64,000 nt of DNA from Danio rerio. Taxonomy: Eukaryota > Chordata > Actinopteri > Cypriniformes > Danionidae. Below the pieces are notes generated by a model. It saw only the letters and a program-made list of their open reading frames with translations. It ran no database searches and was not told the DNA's origin. Shown piece after piece: positions 23,401 to 57,620 of this stretch. The stretch's first letter is position 1; every line of letters starts with the position of its first letter. The DNA lies in the NCBI RefSeq assembly GCF_049306965.1, contig NC_133194.1, positions 11,726,501-11,790,500 of the forward strand, in the 5' to 3' direction. The position numbers were made by a program, and so were the translations under genes.

Positions 23401-25829
23401 TTGTTGTTGTTTTTACTTGTTGTTGTTTTATACTGTATTATCTGAGTGTAAAGTTAAAATGCAATAAAGATATTAAAAAAGCAACCTAATGAAGTGGCTG
23501 TTGGGTCAGTGAATTTTTTGGTCATTGGATTTTTATTTTAAAAACAGATATTGAAAAACAGGGGCGAGGCAGTGGCGCAGTAGGTAGTGCTGTCGCCTCA
23601 CAGCAAGAAGGTCGCTGGGTCGCTGATTCGAACCTCGGCTCTGTGTGGAGTTTGCATATTCTCCCTGCCTTCTTATGGGTTTCCTCCGGGTGCTCCGGTT
23701 TCCCCCACATTCTAAAGACATGCGGTACAGGTACAATTGTCCATAGTGTATGAGTGTGTGTGTGGATGTTTCCCAGAGATGGGTTGTGGCTGGAAGGGCA
23801 TCCGCTGCATAAAAACTTGCTGGATAAGTTGGCGGTTCATTCTGCTGTGCCGACCCCGGATTAATAAAGGGACTAAGCCGACAAACAAATGAAAATGATT
23901 TTTGTTTTTGAATTTTAAAACGATTATCAAAAAACGTCTCGTTTTTCTTTTTCATGGTGAAAAACGAAAAAACTAAATTCAAAAATTATTTCATTTTCAT
24001 TTTTTATTTCAAATAACAAAAAATAAAATCACCAGAAACAAAAATGAAGGCTTCTTTTTTATATTTCAAAACCAAAAAGGCCAACACCAATTTTTCACCA
24101 TGAAATATTCAAAAACGAAAATCAAAGAACGGCTTGTTTTTGTTTTTTTAATATCTGCTTTTAAAATGAAAATCCAATGACCAAAAGATACACTGACCCT
24201 GTTGAGTGTATGTTTGTAATTTTTAATTCCATGGGATTATAGTACTGTGCTCTCTGTGTCTGTTGTGTCTATACCCACCTATAGCTGTCTGCTACATAGA
24301 GGTCTGCTTTCAGCGCAGGCAAGAAGAGTTTGGCGAGCTCAGCATTGGCCAGTATCTCTGGTGGTGTGCCGCCAATAGAAGTTACCCATATAAGAAACTC
24401 ATCATCTGACAGATGACTTCTTCTTGGTGCCTGCAGTCTTGCCTCAGACTGAAAAGTATAATTCAATCATAGTAAGCATAGTTCAACCAAAAACGAAAAT
24501 TTCTCACCATTAACTCTCACCCAAGTGATGCTTTATGAATTGATTTTTTTCTGTTCAACACAAAACAAGATATTATAAAGACAGCAATTAACATCCATAG
24601 TAGGAAAAAATTAAATGGAAGTAAATAGCTGTTTTTTCCAGCTTTCTTCAGTATGTATTCCTTTGTATTCAAGAGACAGGTTTGGAACAAGTGAAGGATG
24701 AATAAATAATTTCAGAATGATAAATATGGAGTGAACTATCCCTCTAATAGGCATTTAAATCTATATAGTATAAGTATATATAAGTATAATATACATTTTT
24801 AAAGCATAATAAATATTATGTAAGTATTATAATAATAAGTATTACAAAATAAAATATTTAAAAAGTTAATATAACACTTAATGTTGTTACCTTCTTATGA
24901 ATTTCGATAATTTTTTATTTTTGAGTATGTGTTTCCATGAAATGATTCTGTCTTTTTTCTATAATATTCAAATCCATTGACAGCTGCCAGATGTGAAAGT
25001 GACCACACTCACATATGGTGCAGAGGCTCCAGAGAGAAACATGTGGATCGGCTCAAGGTTGTGGACCTTCTTGACATGCTCAGCAAAGGCGAAGCAGATC
25101 ATAGCTCCAAAACTATAGATAGAAGTTGCACAGAACATGTGCTTACTTAAGAAGGTACATATTACGATAGCATACCTACACCTAGACCAGAATAATAGGT
25201 CCCAACCTATGCCCGAAGAGTGCAAATGGCTTTTCTTTAAGTTGTGGAAGAAGGACACCGATGACCTCATCAAGGATCTCCTGCATATTTTGAAAAAATG
25301 GTTCCTTGGTTCGCCCTTCTCTGCCTGGCAGTCTAACGGAGTACACTGAAAATAAATGAAGAGTTAAAATAATATAAATATAATTATACAACAGTTCTGT
25401 CTGGTTGTCAAATCTGATTGGCTGATAGCCGTGCAATATTCAGCAATATCAGAACTCCTACAGCCTCTTTACCCTTTGAGTATTACTCCGCCCACATACA
25501 GCCAGCAAAAAGCAGACACCACAGATCTAAAGTTTAAAAGATGCACGCCTAACTGTTTAACTGTCAGCTTATGATTTGAATCCGGAAGAAAGTAGTTCCT
25601 CATACAAAAGGGTTTTTGAAACTCTCCATGTTTGATTTTGTTTTTATATACACAATTATGCCGTCAAACTGTTGTATAAACACAATATCACACTCGCAGC
25701 AGTGCGATATGGCTGTATATCGGCACTGGTGGGGGCACTACGGCACGGGGCTGCAACGCACGCCTCCCACCAGTGCCGATATACAGCCATATCGCACTGC
25801 TACTCGTGTGATGTTGCTTATTGCATTTA

Positions 25830-25907
<78 letters not shown>

Positions 25908-26984
25908 TAAATGCAAGTTCACTGCATGCTTTCATGTTTTAAATAACTTATAAAAAAATGTTCAATCATGTTTAATCATAACAGATACATTTATGCTAAA
26001 AACAGCATTCTTATTCTGACCTGTACATCTAATGAACCTAGTGATTTGAAGAATAAGGGCACACACAATTTTGATTAATAAGCACTTTGGGGCTGCACTG
26101 TGATCCACAAATAAGGTCTCGTAATATGTCTACAAATTATTCATTTTCTAAATATCCCTGGACACATTCCAAAAAAAAAAATTAAAGGCTTTATTGCTCT
26201 TTTATTTTTTTTATATTGTAAACTATATTATTTTTTTACATTAAACTATATTGTTTTTTTTGGTCTTCGATAACGATTAAACCCCTTAAAAATCTATCTT
26301 TTAAGTTCCTGAGCTTATCTAACAAAATAACTTATGATAACGATCCAAAAACTCAAATTCATATGTTATAGAAAAATATTAAATACTAATTTGAAAAGGA
26401 TGAAAAAGCAAGAGAAGGAAAAGAAAAGAAAAAAGAAAAATTGAGTTAAAATTTCATAGGTTGTAATTTTTATTTATTTATTTTTATTTTTTTGCAATAT
26501 TTTGCTTGAGTTTAATTTTATTATCTTTCCATTTCTAAATGTTTGGTGACAAAAATATTATTTTTATAAATATATCCTTTAATAAATCTGTTTTGTTTAA
26601 ATGCACCAAAATACATTGCCTATTTTAACTGAGAAATGGATACAAGTATTCATTTTCAAAATGGGGTGTACTCAATTACGCTGAGCACTGTATAGGAATC
26701 AGTTATTATTTAATTTACCTTACTAACAATAAATTATGACATTAAAATGAACAAATATAAAACGTAATTACCTATAATTATAGGTAAATTTAATTATTTA
26801 TCCTTAATAGTTAATATAAAAAAGGTATACTGCCATTTTAAATAGGGAGCTTACCTTCAATAGAGCTGGGGAGAGTTTTGGCCCAGCGAGCATAGTGGAT
26901 AGAGCCTCCACCTGCCCATGGAAAACAGATGAGACGGACAGAAGCATCCGGACACTTGTTGAAACAGGTTATGACTTTATCCAT
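20439..26984 (-). CDS. olah: Oleoyl-ACP hydrolase (medium-chain S-acyl fatty acid synthase thioesterase)
   Basis: A cytosolic alpha/beta-hydrolase that releases medium-chain fatty acids from the acyl-carrier domain of fatty-acid synthase. Six coding exons join in frame: 26984-26855, 25345-25207, 25112-25013, 24448-24279, 20777-20695 and 20581-20439, giving 254 residues (human OLAH 265; the shortfall is at the N-terminus). Blocks seen are RLICFPWAGGGS, VRLPGREGR, KEKPFALFGHSFG, EPIHMFLSGASAP, FLIWVTSIGGTPPEIL and PGSHFYLKEAANEK. The triad is S90 (GHSFG nucleophile elbow, its codon split by an intron), D201 and H226, matching human S101, D212 and H237. ATG 26984 is the first in-frame Met after the acceptor at 26989. 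The donor GTTGGG of the second coding exon is weak but required by frame. The long fourth intron holds a 1.2-kb GC-rich transposon and two SINEs. Confidence 0.93.
21435..22632. mobile_element. 1.2-kb transposon with GGGCYCTAT termini and GCGC-rich arms
   Basis: Left end GGGCCCTATCATACACCC and right end AAAATAGAGCCC are imperfect inverted repeats. Both subterminal regions are crowded with GGCGCA/TTGCGCC motifs and a GTCTAAA/TTTAGAC pair, while the middle is plain AT-rich DNA. No target duplication is clear and there is no transposase frame. Superfamily not assigned. Confidence 0.6.
22968..23342 (-). mobile_element. DANA SINE, full length
   Basis: Minus orientation. The 3' part GACTTAGTCCCTTTATTAAT and the tRNA-like head (CTGTGAGGCGATCGTGCTAC, GCGCCACC) bracket the standard body. 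Danio-specific tRNA-derived retroposon. Confidence 0.88.
23503..24199. mobile_element. Foldback MITE carrying a nested DANA SINE
   Basis: GGGTCAGTGAATTTTTTGGT at the left and CCAAAAGATACACTGACCC at the right are inverted; the similarity continues through ATTGGATTTT and CAGATATT. TGTT flanks both sides. The SINE at 23570-23892 split it. Confidence 0.72.
23570..23892 (+). mobile_element. DANA SINE, full length
   Basis: Plus orientation from GGCAGTGGCGCAGTAGGTAG through the B-box-like GATTCGAACCT and body to the 3' AATAAAGGGACTAAGCCGAC tail. Younger than the foldback element it interrupts. Confidence 0.9.
24478..24750. mobile_element. MITE of the GGGATAGTTCACCC family
   Basis: CATAGTTCAACCAAAAACGA at the left and GGAGTGAACTATCCCTCTAA at the right. 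In an olah intron. Confidence 0.7.
25414..25920. mobile_element. Foldback repeat with 36-bp perfect hairpin and palindrome-embedded (TA)n
   Basis: 25698-25733 and 25766-25801 are perfect 36-bp inverted copies (core ATATCGGCACTGGTGGG) around a 32-bp GC-rich loop. Next, a (TA)n array (25831-25906) sits exactly between the inverted 14-mers TTGCATTTAGTATA and TATACTAAATGCAA. The left part (GATTGGCTGATAGCCGTGCA) resembles a common zebrafish repeat; true ends are not defined. Confidence 0.65.
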
Positions 26985-26988
26985 CCCT

Positions 26989-28287
26989 CTGAAACGTTAT
27001 TCAGAACGTTAGATTCAGAACAATAAACCACAGACAAAACTGTAATACAAAATACCAATAGGAAATATGCATGTTGCCAATTAAGGAGATATGAAAAAAG
27101 GTCGATCAAAAACTGTGGTCCACTTGTTTACCTGGAGAGAATATTCCACATGATAGTGAGCTACACAAAGTTACTGATCTCTCATTCAAGCCTAATCAAT
27201 CACATTCAAGAGAGAATCGACTCTTTAAACCATTTTATTATGTTGTGATCATTCCGTCGTTGCTCAATATTAATATTTCTGCTATTGTATTAAGTAAATG
27301 AATATTTAATTTATGATTATTTGAGACGGGAATTTATTTAAATGGCTGAATCCTATATAAATTATGTCGAGACTGCAAAATAACTACTTAAAAAACTATT
27401 AGTTACTGTTCTCACGTTTATGGTGCAGAAAATATTTCCTGTACAGTCTTCTTCTCTGGTTATTACAGTCACACTAAGCGCTGCTGCCATCTGTAGACCA
27501 CAGTTTGCTTTCTCAGCTGATGATGTTAAAACCTTAAAACAAACACACGTGTATATATTTTTCTACAGGCCTGTAGCCAGCCTGGTAAAAGGGGTGGTTC
27601 TTTTCTGGACTTTTTTGCAGCTGTTCGCCTCATTTTGTATGTAATTATTTAACTTGTTATTAAACAAATTATTAAAAATTAAACACTTAATTTAGTAACA
27701 TTTTAAGCACTATTTTTTAGCTGGATTAGCTTGTCGGATGGTCATCAAAACCACAATTTCTGATGTAACAAAATATTTCTTAGAGATTTAGAATAAAGAA
27801 AAAAAACATCATCAAAAAAAAAATCATATATCATTAGAAAAAAATAGGAATCTGTTAAAGCTTTAAATTAAAAACTGTAGCCTATTGTCATTTACCAGAC
27901 AGATAATAAACTGGCTAGCACATTCAACTTTCCTCAGTCAGAAATTGGCTTAAAAAACATAATAATAATCATAATTAATAATGTAGCGCTTCACATTTTT
28001 TTTCTATCCTCTCCTGTAAAAAAAAAAAAAAAAAGTAAATTTGAAAATTCATGGTTAACAACAAAAGCCAAATTAGTATTCAAATTAATTTTGATATATG
28101 GTGCGTTTTTGATGCTTCACATCTTTTTATAGGTCTTTTTTTTTGTTTCAATATATAGCATCCAAGATTTAGAATAAAAGTTACTTTTAAAGTGTTTTCT
28201 CTACTTAAAAACAATACAGTAGCGAAAGATGACTTCTCTTTTGTCAAATCATGTGTTTTCTTGCACAGCTGGATGTTGAACTCGTGA
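26989..28287. other. Upstream region of olah, nothing certain
   Basis: Must contain the olah promoter and 5' UTR. A donor-like CCAG|GTAAAC (minus) at about 27131 could end a leader exon, but nothing else supports it. No recognised repeat. Confidence 0.35.
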
Positions 28288-28295
28288 AAAATATC

Positions 28296-29537
28296 AGTAA
28301 CACTTTATAATAACTATACACTATGAATCATTTACTAAGCATTAGCATCTAGTGAAATCATTATTTGTTAAGCATTAACTCCACATTAATAAACATTAGT
28401 AAGCAGTTTATAACTGAAGCTAAATGCTTTATTCTTCACGTATAACCGCATTGATAATGTGCTTAATGATTGTATTTTCATACTTTGTTTATGATTTATA
28501 TTTCATTACTAAATTTAGTATTGCATTATTTACAAACCATTTGTATTTAAAAGTACCTGGAGGTTTTTAGGATCTTTCAGAATGAGTTAATAGATTATTA
28601 ATAAACTATTCAAATTAACATTTAGAAATCTTATTATTCAGGCATATAGTAATGATTACTAAGCATGTTAATAAATGCTTTATTAACAGAACTTCAGTTT
28701 GCAGTTTTGTGACCTAATTTAAAGTGAGGACTATTCATGCTTTATAAATCCCTTATAAATGACAATTAAAGGCTCATTATCAAATGAACAATAATCTTTG
28801 CAATCTCATCTAAAAAGTAAAATTACTTAAAAGTGTAAACATTGCTGAATAACAGGAGAGTCAAAATATGACATAAAATTGGATAAAACAACAACAGCAT
28901 AATAATTTAACAATATAATAAGATACAATGTTTAAACTCTACAGTGATTTTATTTTAGATAAGGTTGCAAAGATTTATTTTTCATGTGAAGTACAGTTTT
29001 ATTTGTGCATCTTTAATTGAGTGAATAATTTGTCATTTTTCCTGTTTAGAATAAAACTGAGTCTTTAATTGTCATTTATAAGGGATTTATAAAGCATAAA
29101 TAGTCCTCACTTTAAATTAGGTCACAAAACTGCATGAAAGTGAGTTAATAAAGCATTTATTAACATATATAGTAACCATTAATATATGCCCGAATAATAA
29201 GAATTGTAAATATTGATTTCAACAGTTTATGAATCATTTACGTACTCATTCTGAATTATCTTTAAAAAAAAAACACCAACTATGCTTAAATAAATGGTTG
29301 GTAAATGATGCAATACTTAATTTAGTAATGAAAAATAAATCATTAAAATATGAAAGTTCAATTATTAAGCACATTATAAATGTGTTTATAAGTCAGGAAC
29401 ACAGCATTTGTAGCTTCAGTTATAAACTGCTTACTAATGTTTATTAATGTAGAGTTAATGCTTAACAGGTAATGAATTCACTATTTACTAATGCTTAATA
29501 AACGATTCATAGTGTGTTGTTATTATAAAGTGTTACC
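28296..29537. mobile_element. 1.24-kb foldback transposon with about 480-bp arms
   Basis: Ends AGTAACACTTTATAATAAC and its inverted partner ending AAAGTGTTACC, flanked by a perfect 8-bp direct repeat AAAATATC (28288-28295 and 29538-29545). The inverted arms run to about 28776 and from about 29059, with clear matches such as CCCTTATAAATGACAATTAA; only some 280 bp lie between. No transposase. Confidence 0.82.
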
Positions 29538-29938
29538 AAAATATCTGTAAGCATTGAACTAAACTGATTAGCTGAAGTCACACAGAAGCGACAGCCAACA
29601 GAGGATTTGGCTTGGTCTTAAAGCCTTATCATATGGGCTATTTTCACTATTTATGATGGCATAGCAGTCAAAATATGACAAATGAGCTCATTTATGGGAC
29701 ACATTCTGGACTTTTGTCAATGAGGGGTGGGTCTTCTGAACCAGGCTATGGGCCTGTTTTATATCTGCTGTGTTTGTTTTTATATTTGCTGTTTAAATAT
29801 AGGCTAAATGTAAAACAGCCACAAAGATCCACTAAAGAACACTAAATGTGATTTGCAGAGTAAAAGACAAAAAGGACAAAGAACAAGGTATATTTAAAAA
29901 GGATCAAAATAGACAACATAATACTGTATCGATGACAT

Positions 29939-30275
29939 GGCGGCTCAGTTATCACCTCACAGCAAGAAGTTCGCTGGTTCGAGTCCTGGCTGAACCAGTT
30001 GGCATTTCTGTGTAGAGTTTACATGTTCTCCCTGTGTTCACGTGGGTTTCCTCCGAGTGCTCCGGTTCCCCGACAGTCCAAAGACATGTGTTATTGGAGA
30101 ATTGAATACACTGTGTGTACATGTGTGGAAATGAGTGTGTATGGGTGTTTCCCAATACTGGGTTGCAGCTGGAAGGGCATCCCCTGTGTAAAACATATGC
30201 TGGATAAGTTGGCGTTTCATTCCGCTGTGGTGACCCCTGATGAATAAAGGGACTTAGCCTATAAGGAAAATTAAT
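29939..30275 (+). mobile_element. DANA SINE
   Basis: Plus orientation; has an intact B-box-like GGTTCGAGTCC, a short deletion in the tRNA head, and the 3' GAATAAAGGGACTTAGCC tail. Confidence 0.88.
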
Positions 30276-30549
30276 GAATGATATACTGTATGACTTAGTA
30301 ACATACTGTATAAGGTGAGAGTTAGAAAAGGTGTTCAACACTACTGTAAATCTTCCCATGTTGTTTTTATGTTACTATATATCTTTTATGATTTTCTTTT
30401 GTAAGAAAAGGGGATAAATATTGTGACTTGATTAAATTAATTATAAGAAAAACACTAAAATAAGGTTTCTTTTATTAACATCAGCGAACAACCTAAAACA
30501 ATACAATATTTAAGTCTCAGCATTATTAAAATCCATTTTTGAGATCCTT

Positions 30550-31716
30550 TTATTGAGGACGAAACCTGCATTAACAATAAGTAAATATGCAAATATATAA
30601 ATAAATGAGTAAATAAATCCACAAATCCCTGCATAAATAAAACAGTAAAAAAATAATTAAATAAATATGCAAATATATAAATAAATGAGTAAATAAATCC
30701 ATAAATCCCTGCATAAATAAAACAGTAAAAATAAAAAAAAATAAATATGCAAATATATAAATAAATGTTTTTTTTTTAAATACACAAATTTCTGCATAAA
30801 TAAATATATAAATATTCCCAGTATTGGGTTGCAGCTGGAAGGGCATCCGCTGTGTAAAACATATGCTGGAATAGTTGGTGGTTCATTCTGCTGTGGCAAT
30901 ACCAGATTAATAAATGGATTAAGCTAAAAGACAATGAATGAATGTATATAAAAATAATTGATAGTGCGGGCAGGTAAATAATTAAATTACACGAATGTTG
31001 CGGGAATAAAAAAAAAAATGCTAAACTGAAAGTCTATTTCCCCCACTTTCAAACGTTTATTCATTCCTGAACGCAGTTCCATACTTACTTTTCCTCAGCT
31101 TTACATGCTAATGAGAGGCGGTGTGTCAATCATCAGAAGCCAGTCAAAAAAAATCCAATGCAAAATTTTTCTAACAATTAATCAGTGATGGCATAAAGAC
31201 TGCTTTCTGATGATTGCTAGACACCCTCCCATTGGTTCATACGTCTTAAACTCAATTCCGGGAGGGCCACAGCTCTGCACAGTTTTGCTCCAACCTTACT
31301 CTAACACAGCTGATCTAAATAATCAAGGTGTTCCAGAGTAGTCTTGAACACCTTGATTAGTTGGATGAGCTGTGTCTGATTAAGGCTGGAGCAAAAGCTG
31401 CGGCCCTCCAGGAATTGAGTTTGAGACCACTGCATTAGCATGTTGAGCTGGCAAAAGTAAATAACTGTTCAAAGAGGGGTTCTTAAACTGTTCTTATCCC
31501 TCCAACATCTGTGTAATTTATTTATTTACTTGCACACACTATTAATTATTTATATATTCATTAATGCAGGAATTTGTGGATTTTTACTTATCCATTTATT
31601 TATTTATTTGCATATGTATTTATTTATTATTTTATTTATGCCGGGATGTATGGATTTACTTACTCATTTAAATATATATTTATTTATTTATTGTTTTTGC
31701 AGGTTTCATCCTCCAT
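30550..31716. mobile_element. TIR element with internal about 75-bp tandem repeats
   Basis: GAGGACGAAACCTGCA (30555-30570) is repeated inverted as TGCAGGTTTCATCCTC near 31698-31713. Next to the left end a unit of about 75 bp (AAATATGCAAATATATAAAT plus AATCCCTGCATAAATAAAAC) is repeated almost three times to 30807; the same motifs occur inverted at 31520-31690. It has swallowed a truncated DANA tail (30817-30946, plus) and a small MITE (31237-31440). Confidence 0.65.
31237..31440. mobile_element. Foldback MITE (CTCAATTCCTGGAGGGCC family)
   Basis: CTTAAACTCAATTCCGGGAG at the left and CTCCAGGAATTGAGTTTGAG at the right. Relatives at 53760 and 63366. Confidence 0.78.
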
Positions 31717-32539
31717 ATCCTTCATCCTACTGAGTTTACAAACAATAGTCAAGCTAAACTAAACCAAGTTAAACTAAAATGAACAAATAATTTCATATTA
31801 GTTACGTTAAAGAAGGAATAATATAACTAAACAAACATATTTTCCTTATAAGTTCATGTCAGTGTTACCCAAAGGGAAAAAAACAATTACATTCTAAACA
31901 TTGTAAAGTCTTACCAAATTATAGAGCTTTCTTCTTAATATACAACATTTTATAGGCAGTTCATCTGTGTTCCCAAATTACACGTTAATTAACAATCAAA
32001 GGCGGATCAAATAGATGACATTACTAGGAAGTGACGGTGTTTCCTGCGTTTGGTATTTCCTGTGGGTCTCCCTTACTTATTGTTGCCAGGTCCGCGTAGT
32101 ATACGCGACGTCATGCTTGTTGCTTCACAAACTCTCTTTTAGATACGGCGACTAACAATTTTGGGATTTAATCCCACAACATATGTAAACAAAACATGAA
32201 AAATATTCTATTATGTTTTTAGAGTAGGTTTTAGAAATAAAATTCGCTTTTCCAAATAAATGTAATTGTACCAATTTTCTTGTTTATTACAAATCTGGCA
32301 ACACCCCTGACTGTAAAGAGATGGTAAACCCAAGGCAAACCGGTAACACACCGATACTTGATCAGACGTCAACGGCCGCAAGCGAACTCGACAGGAATAA
32401 AAGACACACGTTTTGACTCGGCGAGGGATGTGAAGATATAAACTTCAAATCTGAGCGCATGTCTTTAAAATATAAGAGCTTGTCACTTTAAAAGACACAC
32501 CGCGAACGCTTCGAGGCTCCTGACAAACTCTGTTTCGCG

Positions 32540-32590
32540 ATGGCTGTTAGAAATATTTCCTTCGGAGTCTTTTGGCTTGTCAGCTGGTAG
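32540..32590 (+). other. Possible upstream ORF in ago3 leader
   Basis: ATG in strong context (GCGATGG) opening a 16-codon frame (MAVRNISFGVFWLVSW) that stops 246 bp before the ago3 start. Relevant only if transcription starts upstream of it. Confidence 0.35.
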
Positions 32591-32836
32591 CAATTACGGC
32601 TCTACGGCATACGGCGGGAGCCACGGCTGAAGGTCGGTGCTTTTTGCTTGACTGATTCGCTACGGGCTGTGTGAAGCTCAGAACCTCCGAGCGGCCCGTT
32701 TCAATACCCGCGGTAGAAGCCGGTGTGTGTGTCGGTCGTTCGGTTTACAGTGGACATTCAGCGGCTTTACACGAACACCGCTCATCTGGTATTTGATCCC
32801 CCGAAGCCGGCTAGAATCCGGACAGAGACCTCATGA

Positions 32837-56251
<23,415 letters not shown>

Positions 56252-56924
56252 CACCGCCTCCACAGACCTGTCAATCACCAGTCATTGTGCACTTAGAGGA
56301 GGAGGGAGAGGAGCTTCTCCCAATCACAGGCTGCTAAAGAGAACCAAATGTAATAGAACTTACAGGCGGAACTAGCACAGTTATGCAATAGAAAAACAGC
56401 CAATCTTTCCAAGCTTACTAATTGTTTTTAATATCTAGATTGCAGCTATAATGTTATTTATTAGATTTCTAGATCTGTTTAACTATTCATTTTGCAGCCT
56501 TGGGTCACAAAACCAAGTTTAAAGATGAGGCAGATCAGCGAATGAGGCAGTGTTATTTCCCTGTTTGTGTAGGTTTCTCTCATCCTGTAGAGTTTCACGA
56601 CTCATCGGACACGCAAAAAGCTGAACAGTTTTAAAAAACGTCTGCTTAGGATTAGTGTTTTAATAACTTCGAAAACGGATGTTGAAGAAATGCCACTAGA
56701 GGGCAGTGCAAATTTTGCTAACAGTTTGCAATTGTACTGTAGGTCCTCCATTGTTCCTCCGGATAGTTGATCAAGTCTTGATCTTTTACTTTTTAAAAAA
56801 ATTATTTTTACCATCAAAATCCAATATTTCAGTTTATATATATATATATATATATAGTAGACAACTGAAATAGCATTCCATTTTCACACTTCACAAACAT
56901 GCTTCCTGGTTTAGGAAATTGTAG

Positions 56925-57620
56925 ATATTTGGACTAAAACAAGTAGGGAAGAAAGGAACTTACTTTTTTTAGTCCAACTATCTACAAATTCTTAAACATA
57001 GAAGCATTATCTAGATGTGTAAAAAGTATCAGAAATAATGTCAAAATTAAGTGAGATTTTCAAAATTAAGCGAAAAGTAAAATAATTTGCTAATGGGGTA
57101 AGAAAAATAATCTTACTTTAAACCAAAAACTAAATTAGTTTACTTTGAGACATTTTTGGGGCAAAAACCCACTTATTTTGACTAATTTCTGCAAACAAAT
57201 TATTTTTACTTGTCTAGAAAATGCTTCTTGATTTAAAAAATGTTTAGATATTATGTCACACTGCACAAAAATGTTTTTTTTTTCACGTTTTTCGTATAAA
57301 TATCTACTAATTCTTAAACCAAGAAGCATTTTCTAGACGTATAAAAAGTATCTGAAATAATGTCAAAATTAAGTGAGATTTTCAAAATTAAGTATAAAGT
57401 AAAATAATCTGCTAATGGGTTTAGTAAAGTAATCTTATTTCAAACCGTAAACAAAATTATTTTACTTTGAGACATTTTTTTGGGCAAAAAAAAAAAAACA
57501 GATTTTTGACTAATTTCTGCGAACAAATAATTTTTACTTTTCTAGAAAATGCTTCTTGAGTTAAGGATCTTTATATATTTAGACTAGAACCAAAACAAAG
57601 AAAAGCATTTTTCCTCATAT
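56925..57620. mobile_element. Two adjoining foldback MITE copies (CACTGCA family)
   Basis: The phrases TCTACAAATTCTTAAAC, GAAGCATTTTCTAGAC and TAAGTGAGATTTTC occur twice (about 56925-57260 and 57265-57620), separated by CACTGCACAAAAATG. They lie in the probable ago3 3' UTR and could form double-stranded RNA in the transcript. Confidence 0.7.

Noticed and set aside
23570-23660. tRNA genes at the heads of the SINEs
   Set aside because: Only tRNA-derived promoter parts are present; no complete cloverleaf.
23533-23982. 149-codon minus-strand frame and similar frames at 29952, 30038, 30657 and 8330
   Set aside because: They read through DANA SINEs; the resemblance among them is the repeat.
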